Source: Bacteroidales bacterium
Lineage (GTDB): Bacteria; Bacteroidota; Bacteroidia; Bacteroidales; UBA932
DNA: 64,000 nt
Assembly: GCA_017634595.1 (NCBI GenBank)
Contig: JAGBNC010000025.1
Location: 43,318 to 107,317, forward strand
Direction of reading: 5' to 3'
Position 1 is the first letter of the stretch, and each line of letters begins with the position of its first letter. The translations under genes were made by a program, and so were the position numbers. Positions 50,927 to 61,228 of this stretch are shown piece by piece. The notes beneath the pieces are model-generated. The model did not search any database, was not told where the DNA came from, and was given only the letters and a program-made list of their open reading frames with translations.

Positions 50927-53583
50927 AGGGTTCCGTACTTCCACAGAATCAGGTCATATCCGCCTCCGTATTCTATGGGAACATGGTAACTGCTTGTTTC
51001 AATCGTCTTTACCACCGAGGGCGCAAGGGTAAGGTCGGCAAACTCAAATACAGGCTCAAACATTTCCATGAGGTAATCAGGGCTGTATCCATGAACGGTA
51101 TAAAGCCTGTCGTACATCCCCTTCACCACATTGCCCCGGTCAGACACTGTAGCCAGAACATTTTCTTCCAAATAACGCAAGCGTCCGTCGTCAAGCCTGG
51201 GGAAGGTCCAGCGCGCACTCACGTCGCAAGCCCCGGCTCCGTTATCCTCCGCCACTCCTGCTACGGCCAGATTGACTGTAAAATCAACCGTATAGCGGTA
51301 GTTTGACACATATAGTTCTCCGGAGTGCCGGTTGCGCATCGCAGGTGCAAATGCAAAATCATGCTCAGGCATGGCAGTCTCCACATTATCCGAATAAAGG
51401 ATAGTCATTTCTATTGTGTTGTTGTCGGGGTAAGCGAAAGAGTATTTGTTGTCCGACGAGAAAGGATACACTCCCCTGGCGCTCGAACAATCATTCCCAT
51501 GAAGTACAATATTGTCAATATTGAAGCGGAAAGTTTCGTCATGGCTGCTTTGCGCGTACCATCTTGCTAAAGCCCAACTGCTGCGTTCGCCTAAATGCCT
51601 TGAGCCATTGAAAGGTTCGGTAGTGTACAACTCAGCTTCTGCAGGCTCTACGCCACAGTCCCTGTCGTTAGGATAAGCAGTCAAGCGTTCCAAAGTCACA
51701 GGACCTGATTCCATGTCATAATTCTCTCCTATCGTTACGCCGCCGGAACTCAATGATGCTACATAGAATCCAAAACAGGTATAATCAGTCTCGATGTTGG
51801 AGCTTCGTACAACAGGGTTTCCACCCGATGCCCCGGGACGCCAGCTGCGTCCGTACATCCTGGATTCCATTTTCCGGATCACCGACACATCCAATAGTTC
51901 CTCGTACAATTCAGGGACAAAGTCACTGTAATTCAACATACTGCCGTCTTCTCTGTAATAATATGGGCCACATGCGGCCATACTGCCGTCGAGCGGCAGG
52001 AAGATACGCTCCGAGGGGAATTTCAGCACTGGTACAGCAACCATGAAAGACATGCGTGCAGCCTCTTTTCCGTCAATCTTGATCAAGAGTTCATCTTCTC
52101 CCGCTGCAACAGCATCTACATACCATGTACTGCCTCCGGGGTGGATAACATCTGCACACCCCGTCAAACTCTGAACCGTCACCTTCCCTGAAGGATATGA
52201 TCCTGTCCGGGTATCTTTGATAATAAGGTCACCACGTTGCGCAAGATACAACACACCGCTTCCCTTATACCAGCTTATATCATACTCCCCTCCTGCCTGT
52301 CCGCTCACGGAGACATTATGCACGGACTCCAGTTTCCCGTCCCATGTCTTCGCACAAATCTGCATGACAGCGCCCTCCGGGGCCCAATCATAAGCTTTAA
52401 TCGCAAAGCTCCGGCAGTCTGAACTTACATCTACTCCAAAACACATAAGGTCACCTGACATGGCATAAGAATAGTCTCCGTCGGCATAGGACAGATTGGT
52501 CAGCAGCTCAGCGTTTTCGCTTTCGCCCGGAGGAAGGGAAACGTCCCTCTGGCCAAAACTCAACACTCTCGCATCATGAAGCTGTCCATCTATCTTCCAG
52601 TCCGTTCTAAGACAAGCGTCATCGGTAATGGTCAAGACAATGTTATATTGTCTGTTTCTGATTATATCGAAATTGAAGCAGGCATCCCCGCCCAGGAACA
52701 TTCTGGCCGTGAGCGTCTCGCTTCTCACGGCTCCGGAACTGCCAGTATAAGTACCCTTCAGCTCAAGATATGTACAGTCGCCGGGATTATGGCCGGCACT
52801 TCTGACATTATCCGGAGTTTTCGCTTCCGCGTCGGAATTTCCCGCCAGGATACTTCCCTGCATATTTTCCAGAAGATAGAAAGTGGTGGCATAATCTTCC
52901 CCGGAAGAGTTCACAAGAGCAATATCGGAAGCCGATGCAAGATCCCCGTCACACACTGTCCCTGAGGCTTTGCCTTCAGAAAAGAATGGGCAGCTGGTAT
53001 TCATCTGACGGACAGCCATTGAGCTGAACTTGATGTTGCCATGCTTCAAATGCGACGTGTTCACCGTGAAGTTCACCCGCGCCACAAGGCGTGTAAGCGG
53101 GACTGTAACCTCCGTCGTTGTGGGAGTTATGCTTATCCTTCTCCGTCCTGCCATGGGCAATCCGTTCCGGCTCCATTCCGATATGCCCGAGGTCCTGTAC
53201 ACCAGTCCCGACAGGGCATCTTGCAGACGTACAGGTGCAGATCCAGCCGAAGCATTTGCCAACACCAACAGCTCATAGTTTTTGCCTTCCTGCAGTTGCA
53301 CCGAGCAGTGACAGGAGCTTACTCCGCCGCCGGAGAAGCTTACATGCTTAGTAAGGCTTTCTTCCATTTTTCCGTCAGAATAGAATAATATGTCAGCCAT
53401 GCGTATCCCGTCCTCGGCAGCGGTTACGCTGCTTCTGGTCTCGACCGCCGGCAGGCCTCCGCCGGAAATCACTATGCTCACTTCATGGAAACGGGGTGCA
53501 ATAGGCGCCTCGGGGACGTTTGCATTCCTGACGCATGACACAACGCATACGATTGAAGCAAGCAGTATTATTAATCGTTTCAT
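50893..53583 (-). CDS. Fimbrial tip-like lipoprotein (DUF4906 type)
   Basis: An 896-residue lipoprotein (MKRLIILLASIVCVVSC, Cys17). I start it at ATG 53583, 1 nt after the upstream stop; an in-frame ATG at 53628 lies within the previous gene. About 30-330 resembles the N-terminal domains of Bacteroidetes fimbrial subunits (ADILFYSDGKMEES, NYELLVLANAS, RLVARVNFTV). The long C-terminal part contains LTNLSY and AIKAYDWAP-like segments and ends GGYDLILWKYGTLYPATGGWLSK; DUF4906 is my best match from memory. As the third gene after a stalk subunit and an anchor, it is probably the tip or an adhesive subunit of a type V pilus. Confidence 0.72.
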   Translation of the reverse strand: MKRLIILLASIVCVVSCVRNANVPEAPIAPRFHEVSIVISGGGLPAVETRSSVTAAEDGIRMADILFYSDGKMEESLTKHVSFSGGGVSSCHCSVQLQEGKNYELLVLANASAGSAPVRLQDALSGLVYRTSGISEWSRNGLPMAGRRRISITPTTTEVTVPLTRLVARVNFTVNTSHLKHGNIKFSSMAVRQMNTSCPFFSEGKASGTVCDGDLASASDIALVNSSGEDYATTFYLLENMQGSILAGNSDAEAKTPDNVRSAGHNPGDCTYLELKGTYTGSSGAVRSETLTARMFLGGDACFNFDIIRNRQYNIVLTITDDACLRTDWKIDGQLHDARVLSFGQRDVSLPPGESENAELLTNLSYADGDYSYAMSGDLMCFGVDVSSDCRSFAIKAYDWAPEGAVMQICAKTWDGKLESVHNVSVSGQAGGEYDISWYKGSGVLYLAQRGDLIIKDTRTGSYPSGKVTVQSLTGCADVIHPGGSTWYVDAVAAGEDELLIKIDGKEAARMSFMVAVPVLKFPSERIFLPLDGSMAACGPYYYREDGSMLNYSDFVPELYEELLDVSVIRKMESRMYGRSWRPGASGGNPVVRSSNIETDYTCFGFYVASLSSGGVTIGENYDMESGPVTLERLTAYPNDRDCGVEPAEAELYTTEPFNGSRHLGERSSWALARWYAQSSHDETFRFNIDNIVLHGNDCSSARGVYPFSSDNKYSFAYPDNNTIEMTILYSDNVETAMPEHDFAFAPAMRNRHSGELYVSNYRYTVDFTVNLAVAGVAEDNGAGACDVSARWTFPRLDDGRLRYLEENVLATVSDRGNVVKGMYDRLYTVHGYSPDYLMEMFEPVFEFADLTLAPSVVKTIETSSYHVPIEYGGGYDLILWKYGTLYPATGGWLSK

Positions 53584-53584
53584 T

Positions 53585-54358
53585 TTAGTACTCGATAATG
53601 TTATATTCTTCCGTCTCCCAGTCAGCAACCGCTATCATTACTTTCGAAGAAGAAAGGTCCACAGTAACAGCTATATCCTGAAGGTCAGGATCGTCATAAC
53701 TGTAGCCCGATTCGGCAATCATCTGCCCCAGGGCCACAAGCATATCCGGCTTGCCCGGCTGATAGATATTCAGTGACAGCTCATCATCGACCTGCCGTGG
53801 AAGCCTCACGCAGTATTCGTTCCCGGCATCAGCCATAAAGGAGGAACAAGAGAATGTCCCGGATACTGGGGATTGGTCAGTTAAATCGTAGCCGCGCACA
53901 GGTCCGGTCACAGAAGCCGAGGTCCCTTCCGGCATCCCGATAATGGTAAGGAAAAGACGTACGAAATTCTTGTGGAGGCTGACAACGCACTCATATCTTT
54001 CTCCTCTTAAATCAGCATTTTCCCCACAACTGTAAAGTTCGTCGCACTGGTTTTCATACAGAATTTCCAGCCAGCGACCATCCTTAAGGTCCATTTCGGT
54101 GATGCCGGTAAAGACCGTCACCAGCGAGGGCCTCCGCGGGACTGTCAGAGAGCACAGTCCCGCTTCAAAGTCCTCCCGGCTCAGCATTCCCTGCTTCACC
54201 ACCGCATGGTCCTGAACGACGCTGACAAGCACGCTTCCTTCCGTCTTGAGGGCATCCTCACAGCGGACCACCAGTTCGCAGGGGCATACCGAACGGTCTT
54301 CTTTGACACTGCAGGAGCAAAGGACCAATACGGTGACGAAGCAGAGAAACTTGCGCAT
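53585..54358 (-). CDS. FimB/Mfa2-family fimbrial anchor lipoprotein
   Basis: A 257-residue lipoprotein (VLVLCSC, Cys14 or 16). The mature start CSVKEDRSVCPCELVVRCED is typical of FimB/Mfa2 proteins, which anchor type V pili to the outer membrane and limit their length. A transthyretin-like beta-sandwich follows (LVTVFTGITEMDL, VVSLHKNFVRLFLTIIG, DDELSLNIYQPGKPDM), and the protein ends in VADWETEEYNIIEY. It lies 2 nt after the stalk gene and 1 nt before the tip gene. Confidence 0.85.
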   Translation of the reverse strand: MRKFLCFVTVLVLCSCSVKEDRSVCPCELVVRCEDALKTEGSVLVSVVQDHAVVKQGMLSREDFEAGLCSLTVPRRPSLVTVFTGITEMDLKDGRWLEILYENQCDELYSCGENADLRGERYECVVSLHKNFVRLFLTIIGMPEGTSASVTGPVRGYDLTDQSPVSGTFSCSSFMADAGNEYCVRLPRQVDDELSLNIYQPGKPDMLVALGQMIAESGYSYDDPDLQDIAVTVDLSSSKVMIAVADWETEEYNIIEY

Positions 54359-54360
54359 AG

Positions 54361-55401
54361 CTACTTGAATTCTTCAGTATATGATGTATCTTCTTCCCAG
54401 TCTGCGACCTTGATCTCCACCGTGAAGCTAATAGTAGAAGACACCTCGGACTGAGGATCATCAGGAGACGTCGAGCCTGGCTTCTTGAGCGTAAGCAAGC
54501 TTATATGATACACCTTGTTACGGACAAGAGGGCTGGCGGCATCTTTGGGAAGCGATACAGGGTAGTAACATGTTCTGCCGCCGTATTCGCATTCAAGCAC
54601 AAGGCGAGTGCGTCTTGGCGTCCAGGCACCTCCGTAAACAGGGTCTGTGCAAGGGTTGGGGAAAGCATAGAATGTATGCGCCACAGTGTAACTTCCCCCC
54701 TCGGGGAGATTGATACTCAGCCCGTCATCAACAGTGAGAGCCTTGACAGAAGCGGCCAAATCGCCCGGTATCACGCCCAGCTTATTGTACCAGACAGACG
54801 GCATCTCGCCCTCACATCCAAGGCTGCATGTCCCGGCCACGTTGCTCAGGTATATCTTCTTGACCTTCAGAGGGATATCCGCATAGTTGGCATTGTCGAA
54901 GTCACGCTTGATGCCATCAATTACCACCTTGCACGCAATGTGTTTGAGCTTCAGTTCCATTGAAGCATTGCCAATCGACACTACCTTCTCTGCCGATGCG
55001 CTCATGGTGAGACTGTTCAGCGAATTGATATCAAGAGAAGTCAGACGGGCGCTCAGATTGGCCTCTGTGGGAATATCAGATTCATTAATCTTGGATGGCA
55101 GGTTCGCCACCGCCCATACTGTTTTCTTGCCTGGCAGGACCTCTATTTTGAACTTGCTGGTCTTTGCTGTAAGATCTGTAGATTTTTCCAGCTTTCCTGT
55201 ATCATCAAATACTATGATCTGGGCATTATGAAAGGCCATATCTTCGGTTCCGCTGACAAAGGCCTTGGTCGATACCGTACCAACATTGACCGTCAGGGAC
55301 ACGGTTTCAGGGGCGGTTTCAACCGGGATATCAATATCCTTTGTGCAAGACATAACGCAGGCCGAAACAACGGCCGCAGCAAAAAGACAAAGTTTTTTCA
55401 T
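54361..55401 (-). CDS. Major fimbrial subunit, Mfa1/FimA-like (type V pilus)
   Basis: A 346-residue lipoprotein (ACVMSC, Cys19). The mature protein has VSLTVNVGTVSTKAFVSG, FHNAQIIVFDDTGKLEKS, KKTVWAVANLPS and LKHIACKVVIDGIKRDF, the layout of FimA/Mfa1 stalk proteins, and ends with a polymerising-strand-like SFTVEIKVADWEEDTSYTEEF. In known systems these lipoproteins are cut by an Arg- or Lys-specific protease before assembly; a plausible Arg or Lys site is not certain here. It is the first pilus gene, 11 nt after ssb. Confidence 0.8.
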   Translation of the reverse strand: MKKLCLFAAAVVSACVMSCTKDIDIPVETAPETVSLTVNVGTVSTKAFVSGTEDMAFHNAQIIVFDDTGKLEKSTDLTAKTSKFKIEVLPGKKTVWAVANLPSKINESDIPTEANLSARLTSLDINSLNSLTMSASAEKVVSIGNASMELKLKHIACKVVIDGIKRDFDNANYADIPLKVKKIYLSNVAGTCSLGCEGEMPSVWYNKLGVIPGDLAASVKALTVDDGLSINLPEGGSYTVAHTFYAFPNPCTDPVYGGAWTPRRTRLVLECEYGGRTCYYPVSLPKDAASPLVRNKVYHISLLTLKKPGSTSPDDPQSEVSSTISFTVEIKVADWEEDTSYTEEFK

Positions 55402-55412
55402 AATTATTCCTC

Positions 55413-55760
55413 CTACATTTCGTATTGAACTTCAGTGTCGGTCGGCAGGATCGTAAGGCGCGTACAGATCACATCGACAGATGTGCGCTCTACTCCGTCA
55501 ACGCCGGTATAGCGTTGCACCTGCAATCTGCCGAATACATGTGCGGCCCTACCTTTTTCGATTTTCTCTAGATCCTGAACGTTTTTGCCTTCAAAGGCGG
55601 TGATGTTGTGCCACTGCGTTTCTATTACAGGTGCACCTTCTTTGTTTTTGTAAGCACGATTGGTTACAAGTGCGAACTTGGCCATCTGCTTGTCGTTGAT
55701 GTGCTGGAAGCGGACGCTTCCAACAGTTCCCAGAAGCTCGATTTTGTTGATTTGCTCCAT
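55413..55760 (-). CDS. ssb: Single-stranded DNA-binding protein
   Basis: A 115-residue OB-fold protein that coats single-stranded DNA. I start it at ATG 55760 (MEQINKIELLGTVGSVRF); the longer frame from 55874 adds residues unlike SSB. MAKFALVTNRAY, WHNITAFEGK and AAHVFGRLQVQRYTG are the family's strands. It lacks a long acidic C-terminal tail and ends EVQYEM, so it may be a secondary SSB. Only 11 nt separate it from the pilus genes, so read-through into them is likely. Confidence 0.88.
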   Translation of the reverse strand: MEQINKIELLGTVGSVRFQHINDKQMAKFALVTNRAYKNKEGAPVIETQWHNITAFEGKNVQDLEKIEKGRAAHVFGRLQVQRYTGVDGVERTSVDVICTRLTILPTDTEVQYEM

Positions 55761-56071
55761 AAGCTTTTCATAATTTAGTTGTACATACGGACATCCCGGC
55801 TCCTCTGTCGGGCCTTCGATCCAGATACAAAGGAAGCGCTTTTGGATGACAAAAAGCCCCCCCGGTGCATCCACAGCTCAATTATTTATGATTTTTAAAG
55901 AGAACGGCACAATCCGAAAGAATTATGTCTCTGATTCTAATAATGAAAAATAATATTTACACCTGGTGAATAGCATCAGGGCTAAAAGAATTCAAAAAAT
56001 GTCATTTCTGATTTTTATGATTCCTTGGAGCAAACAAATGCTCATGCGATATTTGGAAAAACATCGCAGAT
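55761..56071. other. Intergenic region between ssb and the zinc-ribbon gene
   Basis: About 310 nt with no convincing gene. On the minus strand I find no good TAnnTTTG before ssb. On the plus strand, GATATTTG (56048-56055) is one base off the -7 consensus and lies in the loop of a 5-bp stem GCGAT/ATCGC (56046-56050, 56063-56067) just before the ATG at 56072. A GGATG/CATCC stem with a C-run is present near 55837-55871. Confidence 0.5.
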
Positions 56072-56437
56072 ATGTACAAGATACTCAACGACTCGGAAAT
56101 CCACTGTCTGGAATGCGGAGGACCCGTGTACGGGCGTCCGGACAAGAAGTTTTGCTCATCTTCATGTAAGAACAAGTATCACGGGCATCTACGTTACACC
56201 CGTGACAAGATGAAATTGCTAGAGATGGACTATCTTGTCCAAAACTACTGCATACTCGAGACTATTATGTGCCTGGATAAAAGCACCTGCTCACTTGAAT
56301 CCTTGAAAAGCATGGGATTCTGTCCTGAGTACGTGACGCAGGTGATAAAAAAAGGAAAGCACCTGGAGTACAGGTGCTTCGACTTCTCATATAGTATTTC
56401 TGGCGGACGCCTGTCAGGCCTCCGCAGGATCGATTGA
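56072..56437 (+). CDS. Small zinc-ribbon protein
   Basis: A 121-residue protein with an N-terminal treble-clef-like zinc site CLECGGPVYGRPDKKFCSSSC (two CxxC-type pairs; CxxC at 12-15, then Cys at about 28 and 32), followed by KNKYHGHLRYTRDK, which is basic and could bind nucleic acid. The C-terminal part (LKSMGFCPEYVTQVIKKGKHLEYRCFDFSYSI) is a conserved-looking alpha/beta block. Similar small zinc-ribbon proteins are common in Bacteroidetes, without known function. Its 3' end overlaps the convergent bactofilin gene by 24 nt. Confidence 0.75.
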   Translation: MYKILNDSEIHCLECGGPVYGRPDKKFCSSSCKNKYHGHLRYTRDKMKLLEMDYLVQNYCILETIMCLDKSTCSLESLKSMGFCPEYVTQVIKKGKHLEYRCFDFSYSISGGRLSGLRRID

Positions 56438-56845
56438 TTCTTTACCGAGGCAGGCATCAAAATCGGCTTCTGATATCATCTTGCAGGTGCCGTTCACAGA
56501 AGCGCCCATCTCAACTTGCAATTTTTTAATATGCAGATCGCCTTGGACCGAAGATGTGGCCTTGAGGGACAGTACATTACGCACAAATATCTCGCCATCA
56601 ACAGAGCCCCAGAGATCAAGGTCTCCGCACAGTACGGTACCCTTGATAATGGCATTCTCCCCCACTACGACACGCCCTTCAGAATATAGGCGACCGTCCA
56701 CCTCTCCATCCACGCGAATATCGCCGTGGGAAGATATTTCACCCGTAACCGTGGTACCGGCTGAAATCCTGCTGACGGAATTAACTTCAATGGGTTCACT
56801 CATTCTGGCCATACTCTTTATTCTATTAAACAATGCCTCTGCCAT
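56414..56845 (-). CDS. Bactofilin (polymer-forming cytoskeletal protein)
   Basis: A 143-residue bactofilin that self-assembles into filaments through a right-handed beta-helix. The core [30 protein letters not shown], with its six-residue turns ([28 protein letters not shown]), is diagnostic. The ATG at 56845 overlaps the secA stop by 20 nt; later ATGs at 56812 and 56803 are also possible. Short flanking tails are normal. It probably shares a transcript with secA. Confidence 0.92.
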   Translation of the reverse strand: MAEALFNRIKSMARMSEPIEVNSVSRISAGTTVTGEISSHGDIRVDGEVDGRLYSEGRVVVGENAIIKGTVLCGDLDLWGSVDGEIFVRNVLSLKATSSVQGDLHIKKLQVEMGASVNGTCKMISEADFDACLGKESIDPAEA

Positions 56846-59800
56846 GACAGTTCTTGAATTTTTTACCGCTTCCGCAAGGGCAAGGGTCATTGCGGCCGAC
56901 CTGCTTCTCAACTTTCACCGGAGTATTTGCCTTAGGCTCACCGTTGGTACTCAAGTCATTATGCTGGGTCTGCATCTGGGACATATCTGTCCTGCGCTGC
57001 GCCGCCCTCTGGGGAGCCTGACTGCGGTCGGTAAGAGGAACGAAAGCACGGAAGAGGAATGAAAGTACATCCTGATTGAGGGACTCAAGCATTTCCGAGA
57101 ACAGATTGTAACTCTCAAGTTTATAGACCACGATAGGATCTTTCTGCTCGTAGGCGGCATTCTGTACGCTCTGCTTGAGGTCGTCCATGTCGCGCAGGTG
57201 CTCCTTCCAGTGCTCGTCGATCTGATAGAGTATAATGTTCTTGCTCAGGGTCTTGGATATCTCGCGGCCTTCGGTTTCGTAGGCCTTCTGGAGATTGACC
57301 GAGAGGTTAAGTACCTTGCGCCCGTCCGACACGGGGATTGCAATATTCTGGTACATGGAGCCCTGCTTCTCGTAAACTTCCTTTATGATTGGATAGAGCT
57401 TCCCGTTCAGAGCCTCCATACGCCTTGCGTAAGTCTGTCGCATCTCCTCGCAGATACGGCTCACAAGAAAATCTTTCTTGGCCTTATCGTACTCCTCCGG
57501 AGTTATCTGGAGATCAATGGAGAAGCGCGCCATAAGGCTCTCCCGGAAATCTTCGCAGCTCATGCCTTCGGACTTATCGACATACAGCGATGCTGTATCG
57601 ACCATCATGTTCTGGAGGTCAATTTCGACTTTATCGCCGGATATAGCATTGCGGCGGCGGGAGTATATCGCCTCACGCTGATAATTCATCACATCGTCAT
57701 ACTCAAGCAGACGCTTACGTATGCCGAAGTTGTTTTCCTCGACTTTCTTCTGGGCATTTTCGATTGCTCCCGAGAGCATTGAACTCACCAGAGCCTCATC
57801 GTCCTTCATGCCCATCTTATCAACCATACCAGCGATACGCTCCGACCCGAAGAGTCTCATCAGCTTGTCTTCCAGAGAGATATAGAACGTTGACGAACCC
57901 GGGTCTCCCTGACGTCCGGCACGTCCGCGCAACTGACGGTCCACACGGCGTGAATCATGGCGCTCAGTACCGATGATAGCCAGACCGCCGGCGGCTTTAA
58001 CCTCGTCGGAGAGCTTGATATCGGTACCACGACCTGCCATGTTGGTGGCTATGGTAACGGTAGAGCTCTGTCCTGCCTGCCCCACTATCTCAGCTTCGCG
58101 TGCATGCTCCTTGGCGTTCAACACATTGTGCTTAATGCCGCGGATACGGAGCATACGGGAGAGGAGCTCGGAGGTCTCGACATCCGTCGTACCCACCAGC
58201 ACAGGGCGTCCGGCCTTGGAAAGCTCAGCCACACGGTCGATGACGGCAGCGTATTTAGCTTTCTTTGTCTTGTAGATACGGTCATCCTGGTCGTCGCGGA
58301 TAACGGGACGGTTGGTAGGAATGACCATAACATCCAGCTTGTAGATGCTCCAGAACTCGCCTGCTTCAGTCTCTGCAGTACCGGTCATACCCGCAAGCTT
58401 GTGATACATACGGAAGTAGTTCTGGAGAGTAATGGTAGCAAAAGTCTGTGTGGCAGCTTCCACCTTCACGCTCTCCTTGGCCTCGACCGCCTGATGCAGA
58501 CCGTCGCTCCAGCGGCGTCCCTCCATGATTCGGCCGGTGCTCTCATCCACGATCTTCACCTTGCCGTCTTCGGAAATGATGTAATCCACATCCTTCTCGA
58601 ACATGGCGTAAGCCTTGAGCAACTGCTCCACCACATGCACACGCTCGCTCTTGAGCGAGAACTCCTCCATGAGGGCATCCTTACGCTCCTGCTTCTGCGC
58701 AGCAGTGCCTTCGCCCTGCATAATCTCTGCCGTACGGGCGCCTACATCGGGCAGCACGAAGAAGTCTTCAGCACCCACGGCCGACGCCAGCATGGCATCG
58801 CCCTTATCCGTCTTGACGACTGAATTAAGCTGCTCGTTGATAACGAAATACAGAGGATCGGTGATAACCGGCATCTCCTTCTCGTTATCCTGGATATAGT
58901 AGTTCTCGGTCTTCTGAAGTATGACCTTGATACCGGGCTCCGAGAGATACTTGATAAGTGGCTGATACTTGGGCAAACCCTTGTGAGCACGGAGGAGGAG
59001 TTTGCCGCCTTCGCGCTCGTCGCCCGCAGCGATAAGCTTCTTGGCCTCATTCAGGCACTGGTTGACCAACTGCCTCTGTGCAAGGTACATACGCTCGACA
59101 TACGGCTTAAACTCGGTGTACTGAGCATCGTCGTCGGTACTCTTCTGCACGGGACCGGAGATGATCAAAGGGGTACGGGCGTCATCAATGAGAACGGAGT
59201 CAACCTCATCGACGATAGCATAATGATGCTTGCGCTGCACGAGATCCTCCTTTGTGACGGCCATGTTGTCACGCAGGTAGTCAAAACCGAACTCGTTGTT
59301 GGTTCCGAAGGTAATGTCGCACTCATAGGCGCGCCTGCGGGCATCAGAGTTGGGCTGGTGCTTGTCGATACAATCCACGCTCAAACCATGGAACATGTAG
59401 AGCGGGCCCATCCACTCGGAGTCACGTTTTGACAGGTAGTCATTCACTGTAACTACGTGTACGCCCTTGCCTGCCAATGCGTTAAGGAATACAGGGAGAG
59501 TAGCCACAAGGGTCTTGCCCTCACCGGTAGCCATTTCAGCAATCTTGCCCTGGTGCAAGGCGATACCGCCAATCAGCTGCACATCGTAGTGCACCATGTC
59601 CCAGGTCACCTCGTTGCCGCCGGCCACCCAGTGGTTGCAATATATGGCTTTGTCTCCCTCAATGCGTACAAAATCGTGATTAACACTGATATCACGATCG
59701 AATTGAGTTGCAGTAACCTCGATATATTCGTTCTCCTTGAGTCTGCGGGCTGTGCTCTTCATTATAGCGAAGGCCTCGGGAAGTATCTCGGTAAGACATT

Positions 59801-60104
59801 TCTCTATGGCCTCATCCTCATCCTTGACAAGCTTGTCCGACTCGGTGGCGAGTTTTTCCTTCTCGGAGATAGGAATATCTTTGCCAAGTTCTTCGGTAAT
59901 CTGAGCTATACGGTCTTCAAAGGGCTTTTCCACCTCGCTGAGGCGGAGCTTAAGAGCAGCGGAATGTGCCCTCAGATCATCATTTGAAAGGGAATCTATC
60001 TCGGGATATACTGCGAGGATCTTCTGGAGCGTCGGCTTCACGGCCTTATAATCTCTATCCGCCTTGGAGCCGAAAATCTTTTTAATTACGTCAGCTAATG
60101 CCAT
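56826..60104 (-). CDS. secA: Preprotein translocase ATPase SecA
   Basis: A 1092-residue motor that drives proteins through SecYEG. Walker A is [14 protein letters not shown], the DEAD-type box is [21 protein letters not shown], and helicase motifs [13 protein letters not shown] and [10 protein letters not shown] are present. The C-terminus holds the zinc-binding SecB-type motif [14 protein letters not shown]. The length, about 190 residues over E. coli SecA, is usual for Bacteroidetes. A promoter lies 22 nt upstream, and bactofilin follows. Confidence 0.98.
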   Translation of the reverse strand: MALADVIKKIFGSKADRDYKAVKPTLQKILAVYPEIDSLSNDDLRAHSAALKLRLSEVEKPFEDRIAQITEELGKDIPISEKEKLATESDKLVKDEDEAIEKCLTEILPEAFAIMKSTARRLKENEYIEVTATQFDRDISVNHDFVRIEGDKAIYCNHWVAGGNEVTWDMVHYDVQLIGGIALHQGKIAEMATGEGKTLVATLPVFLNALAGKGVHVVTVNDYLSKRDSEWMGPLYMFHGLSVDCIDKHQPNSDARRRAYECDITFGTNNEFGFDYLRDNMAVTKEDLVQRKHHYAIVDEVDSVLIDDARTPLIISGPVQKSTDDDAQYTEFKPYVERMYLAQRQLVNQCLNEAKKLIAAGDEREGGKLLLRAHKGLPKYQPLIKYLSEPGIKVILQKTENYYIQDNEKEMPVITDPLYFVINEQLNSVVKTDKGDAMLASAVGAEDFFVLPDVGARTAEIMQGEGTAAQKQERKDALMEEFSLKSERVHVVEQLLKAYAMFEKDVDYIISEDGKVKIVDESTGRIMEGRRWSDGLHQAVEAKESVKVEAATQTFATITLQNYFRMYHKLAGMTGTAETEAGEFWSIYKLDVMVIPTNRPVIRDDQDDRIYKTKKAKYAAVIDRVAELSKAGRPVLVGTTDVETSELLSRMLRIRGIKHNVLNAKEHAREAEIVGQAGQSSTVTIATNMAGRGTDIKLSDEVKAAGGLAIIGTERHDSRRVDRQLRGRAGRQGDPGSSTFYISLEDKLMRLFGSERIAGMVDKMGMKDDEALVSSMLSGAIENAQKKVEENNFGIRKRLLEYDDVMNYQREAIYSRRRNAISGDKVEIDLQNMMVDTASLYVDKSEGMSCEDFRESLMARFSIDLQITPEEYDKAKKDFLVSRICEEMRQTYARRMEALNGKLYPIIKEVYEKQGSMYQNIAIPVSDGRKVLNLSVNLQKAYETEGREISKTLSKNIILYQIDEHWKEHLRDMDDLKQSVQNAAYEQKDPIVVYKLESYNLFSEMLESLNQDVLSFLFRAFVPLTDRSQAPQRAAQRRTDMSQMQTQHNDLSTNGEPKANTPVKVEKQVGRNDPCPCGSGKKFKNCHGRGIV

Positions 60105-60126
60105 TGTTAATAAGTTCTAAATCGGA

Positions 60127-60134
60127 CAAAGTTA
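60127..60134 (-). promoter_or_regulatory. -7 element for secA
   Basis: TAACTTTG on the minus strand matches TAnnTTTG and lies 22 nt before the secA start. Confidence 0.65.
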
Positions 60135-60154
60135 GTAAAAATATCGCAATATAT

Positions 60155-61228
60155 TTATTCCGCCAGCACATTCAGATAAATACTTCTGAGCGAAGCCATC
60201 ACGGAGCCGGGATAATACGATTTCACAATCTCCCGGCTGCATTCTCCCATAACGGAGCGCACGGAAGCGTCGGCAAGTGCATCTATTGCCCCTGCAATGG
60301 CGGCGGCATCTCCCGGTTTGACCAGGATGCCGTTGCCCCGGACTACTTCCGGAATGCCTCCGACAGGGGTGGAAATGATGGCGCAACCGTAACTCATGGC
60401 TTCCAGGATGCTTATAGGAAGGCCTTCATTGTAAGAAGGCAGCACGAACACATCGGCTTCAGCCAGAAGCTCTTGCTTGAGCGTACCTGACACGAAGCCG
60501 TGGAAAACCACTCTGTCACTAAGCCCAAGCGAGCTAATGCGTTCACGCAATTCTGCTTCCATTTTGTTGCCGCCTATATCAAGGACAGCCCCGCAGCGCA
60601 CAAGGCTCATGGCTTCAAGCAGGTCAAAGACTCCTTTTCGCTGGCCTATCTCGCCAAGGAACAGCAACTTGAGCCGGTCTCCATTATCTTTGGTACCGGC
60701 TAGGGCGGGATAGGGCGTAATATTGTTCAGCACCACAGGGACGTCATGAGATACGCCAATCGACAGGAAATACTCTTTCCACGACGCTGACAGCACCACC
60801 AGACAGTCGAGAGAATTTATGAACGACAGCACTTTACCTGCCTTGCGCTCAGGAAGGGCTGAATACCAGTCTTTGAAACTGGAAGCATGGCAATGGAGCA
60901 CCACCTTGCGCCCCATGATGCGTGCCAGGCGGGCATAGTACATATGTTTGGTAAAAGAGCCGCCGGCAGCAGTATGAATATGTACGATACGTATTTGTCT
61001 GTCACATAGCAGTTTCCACCCAAGGCGGAACAACGAGCCCAGGTCGTACCGGAGTTTGTCGGACAGTGTCAGCTTTCGCGATGAAGGGATAAACTTAAAC
61101 TCCCCGAAACAATCGGAGTAACTGCGGAGGACAGAAGCGATACCTCCGTGGGAGCCGTCCTTGAAGTACTCCCCCACCGTGAGCACCTGTGCGCTCAATT
61201 CTTTATCCAACAATGCTTTATCTGTCAT
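60155..61228 (-). CDS. GT4-family glycosyltransferase
   Basis: A 357-residue GT-B glycosyltransferase. I start it at ATG 61228, which overlaps the upstream stop as ATGA. The N-terminal domain has YFKDGSHGGIASVLRSYS and VHIHTAAGGSFTKHMYY; the C-terminal nucleotide-sugar site includes LFLGEIGQRKGVFDLLEA and the E-x7-E motif in PSYNEGLPISILEAMSYGCAIISTPVGGIPEVV. It probably adds a hexose in a surface polysaccharide or lipopolysaccharide pathway. Donor and acceptor are unknown. Confidence 0.93.
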   Translation of the reverse strand: MTDKALLDKELSAQVLTVGEYFKDGSHGGIASVLRSYSDCFGEFKFIPSSRKLTLSDKLRYDLGSLFRLGWKLLCDRQIRIVHIHTAAGGSFTKHMYYARLARIMGRKVVLHCHASSFKDWYSALPERKAGKVLSFINSLDCLVVLSASWKEYFLSIGVSHDVPVVLNNITPYPALAGTKDNGDRLKLLFLGEIGQRKGVFDLLEAMSLVRCGAVLDIGGNKMEAELRERISSLGLSDRVVFHGFVSGTLKQELLAEADVFVLPSYNEGLPISILEAMSYGCAIISTPVGGIPEVVRGNGILVKPGDAAAIAGAIDALADASVRSVMGECSREIVKSYYPGSVMASLRSIYLNVLAE

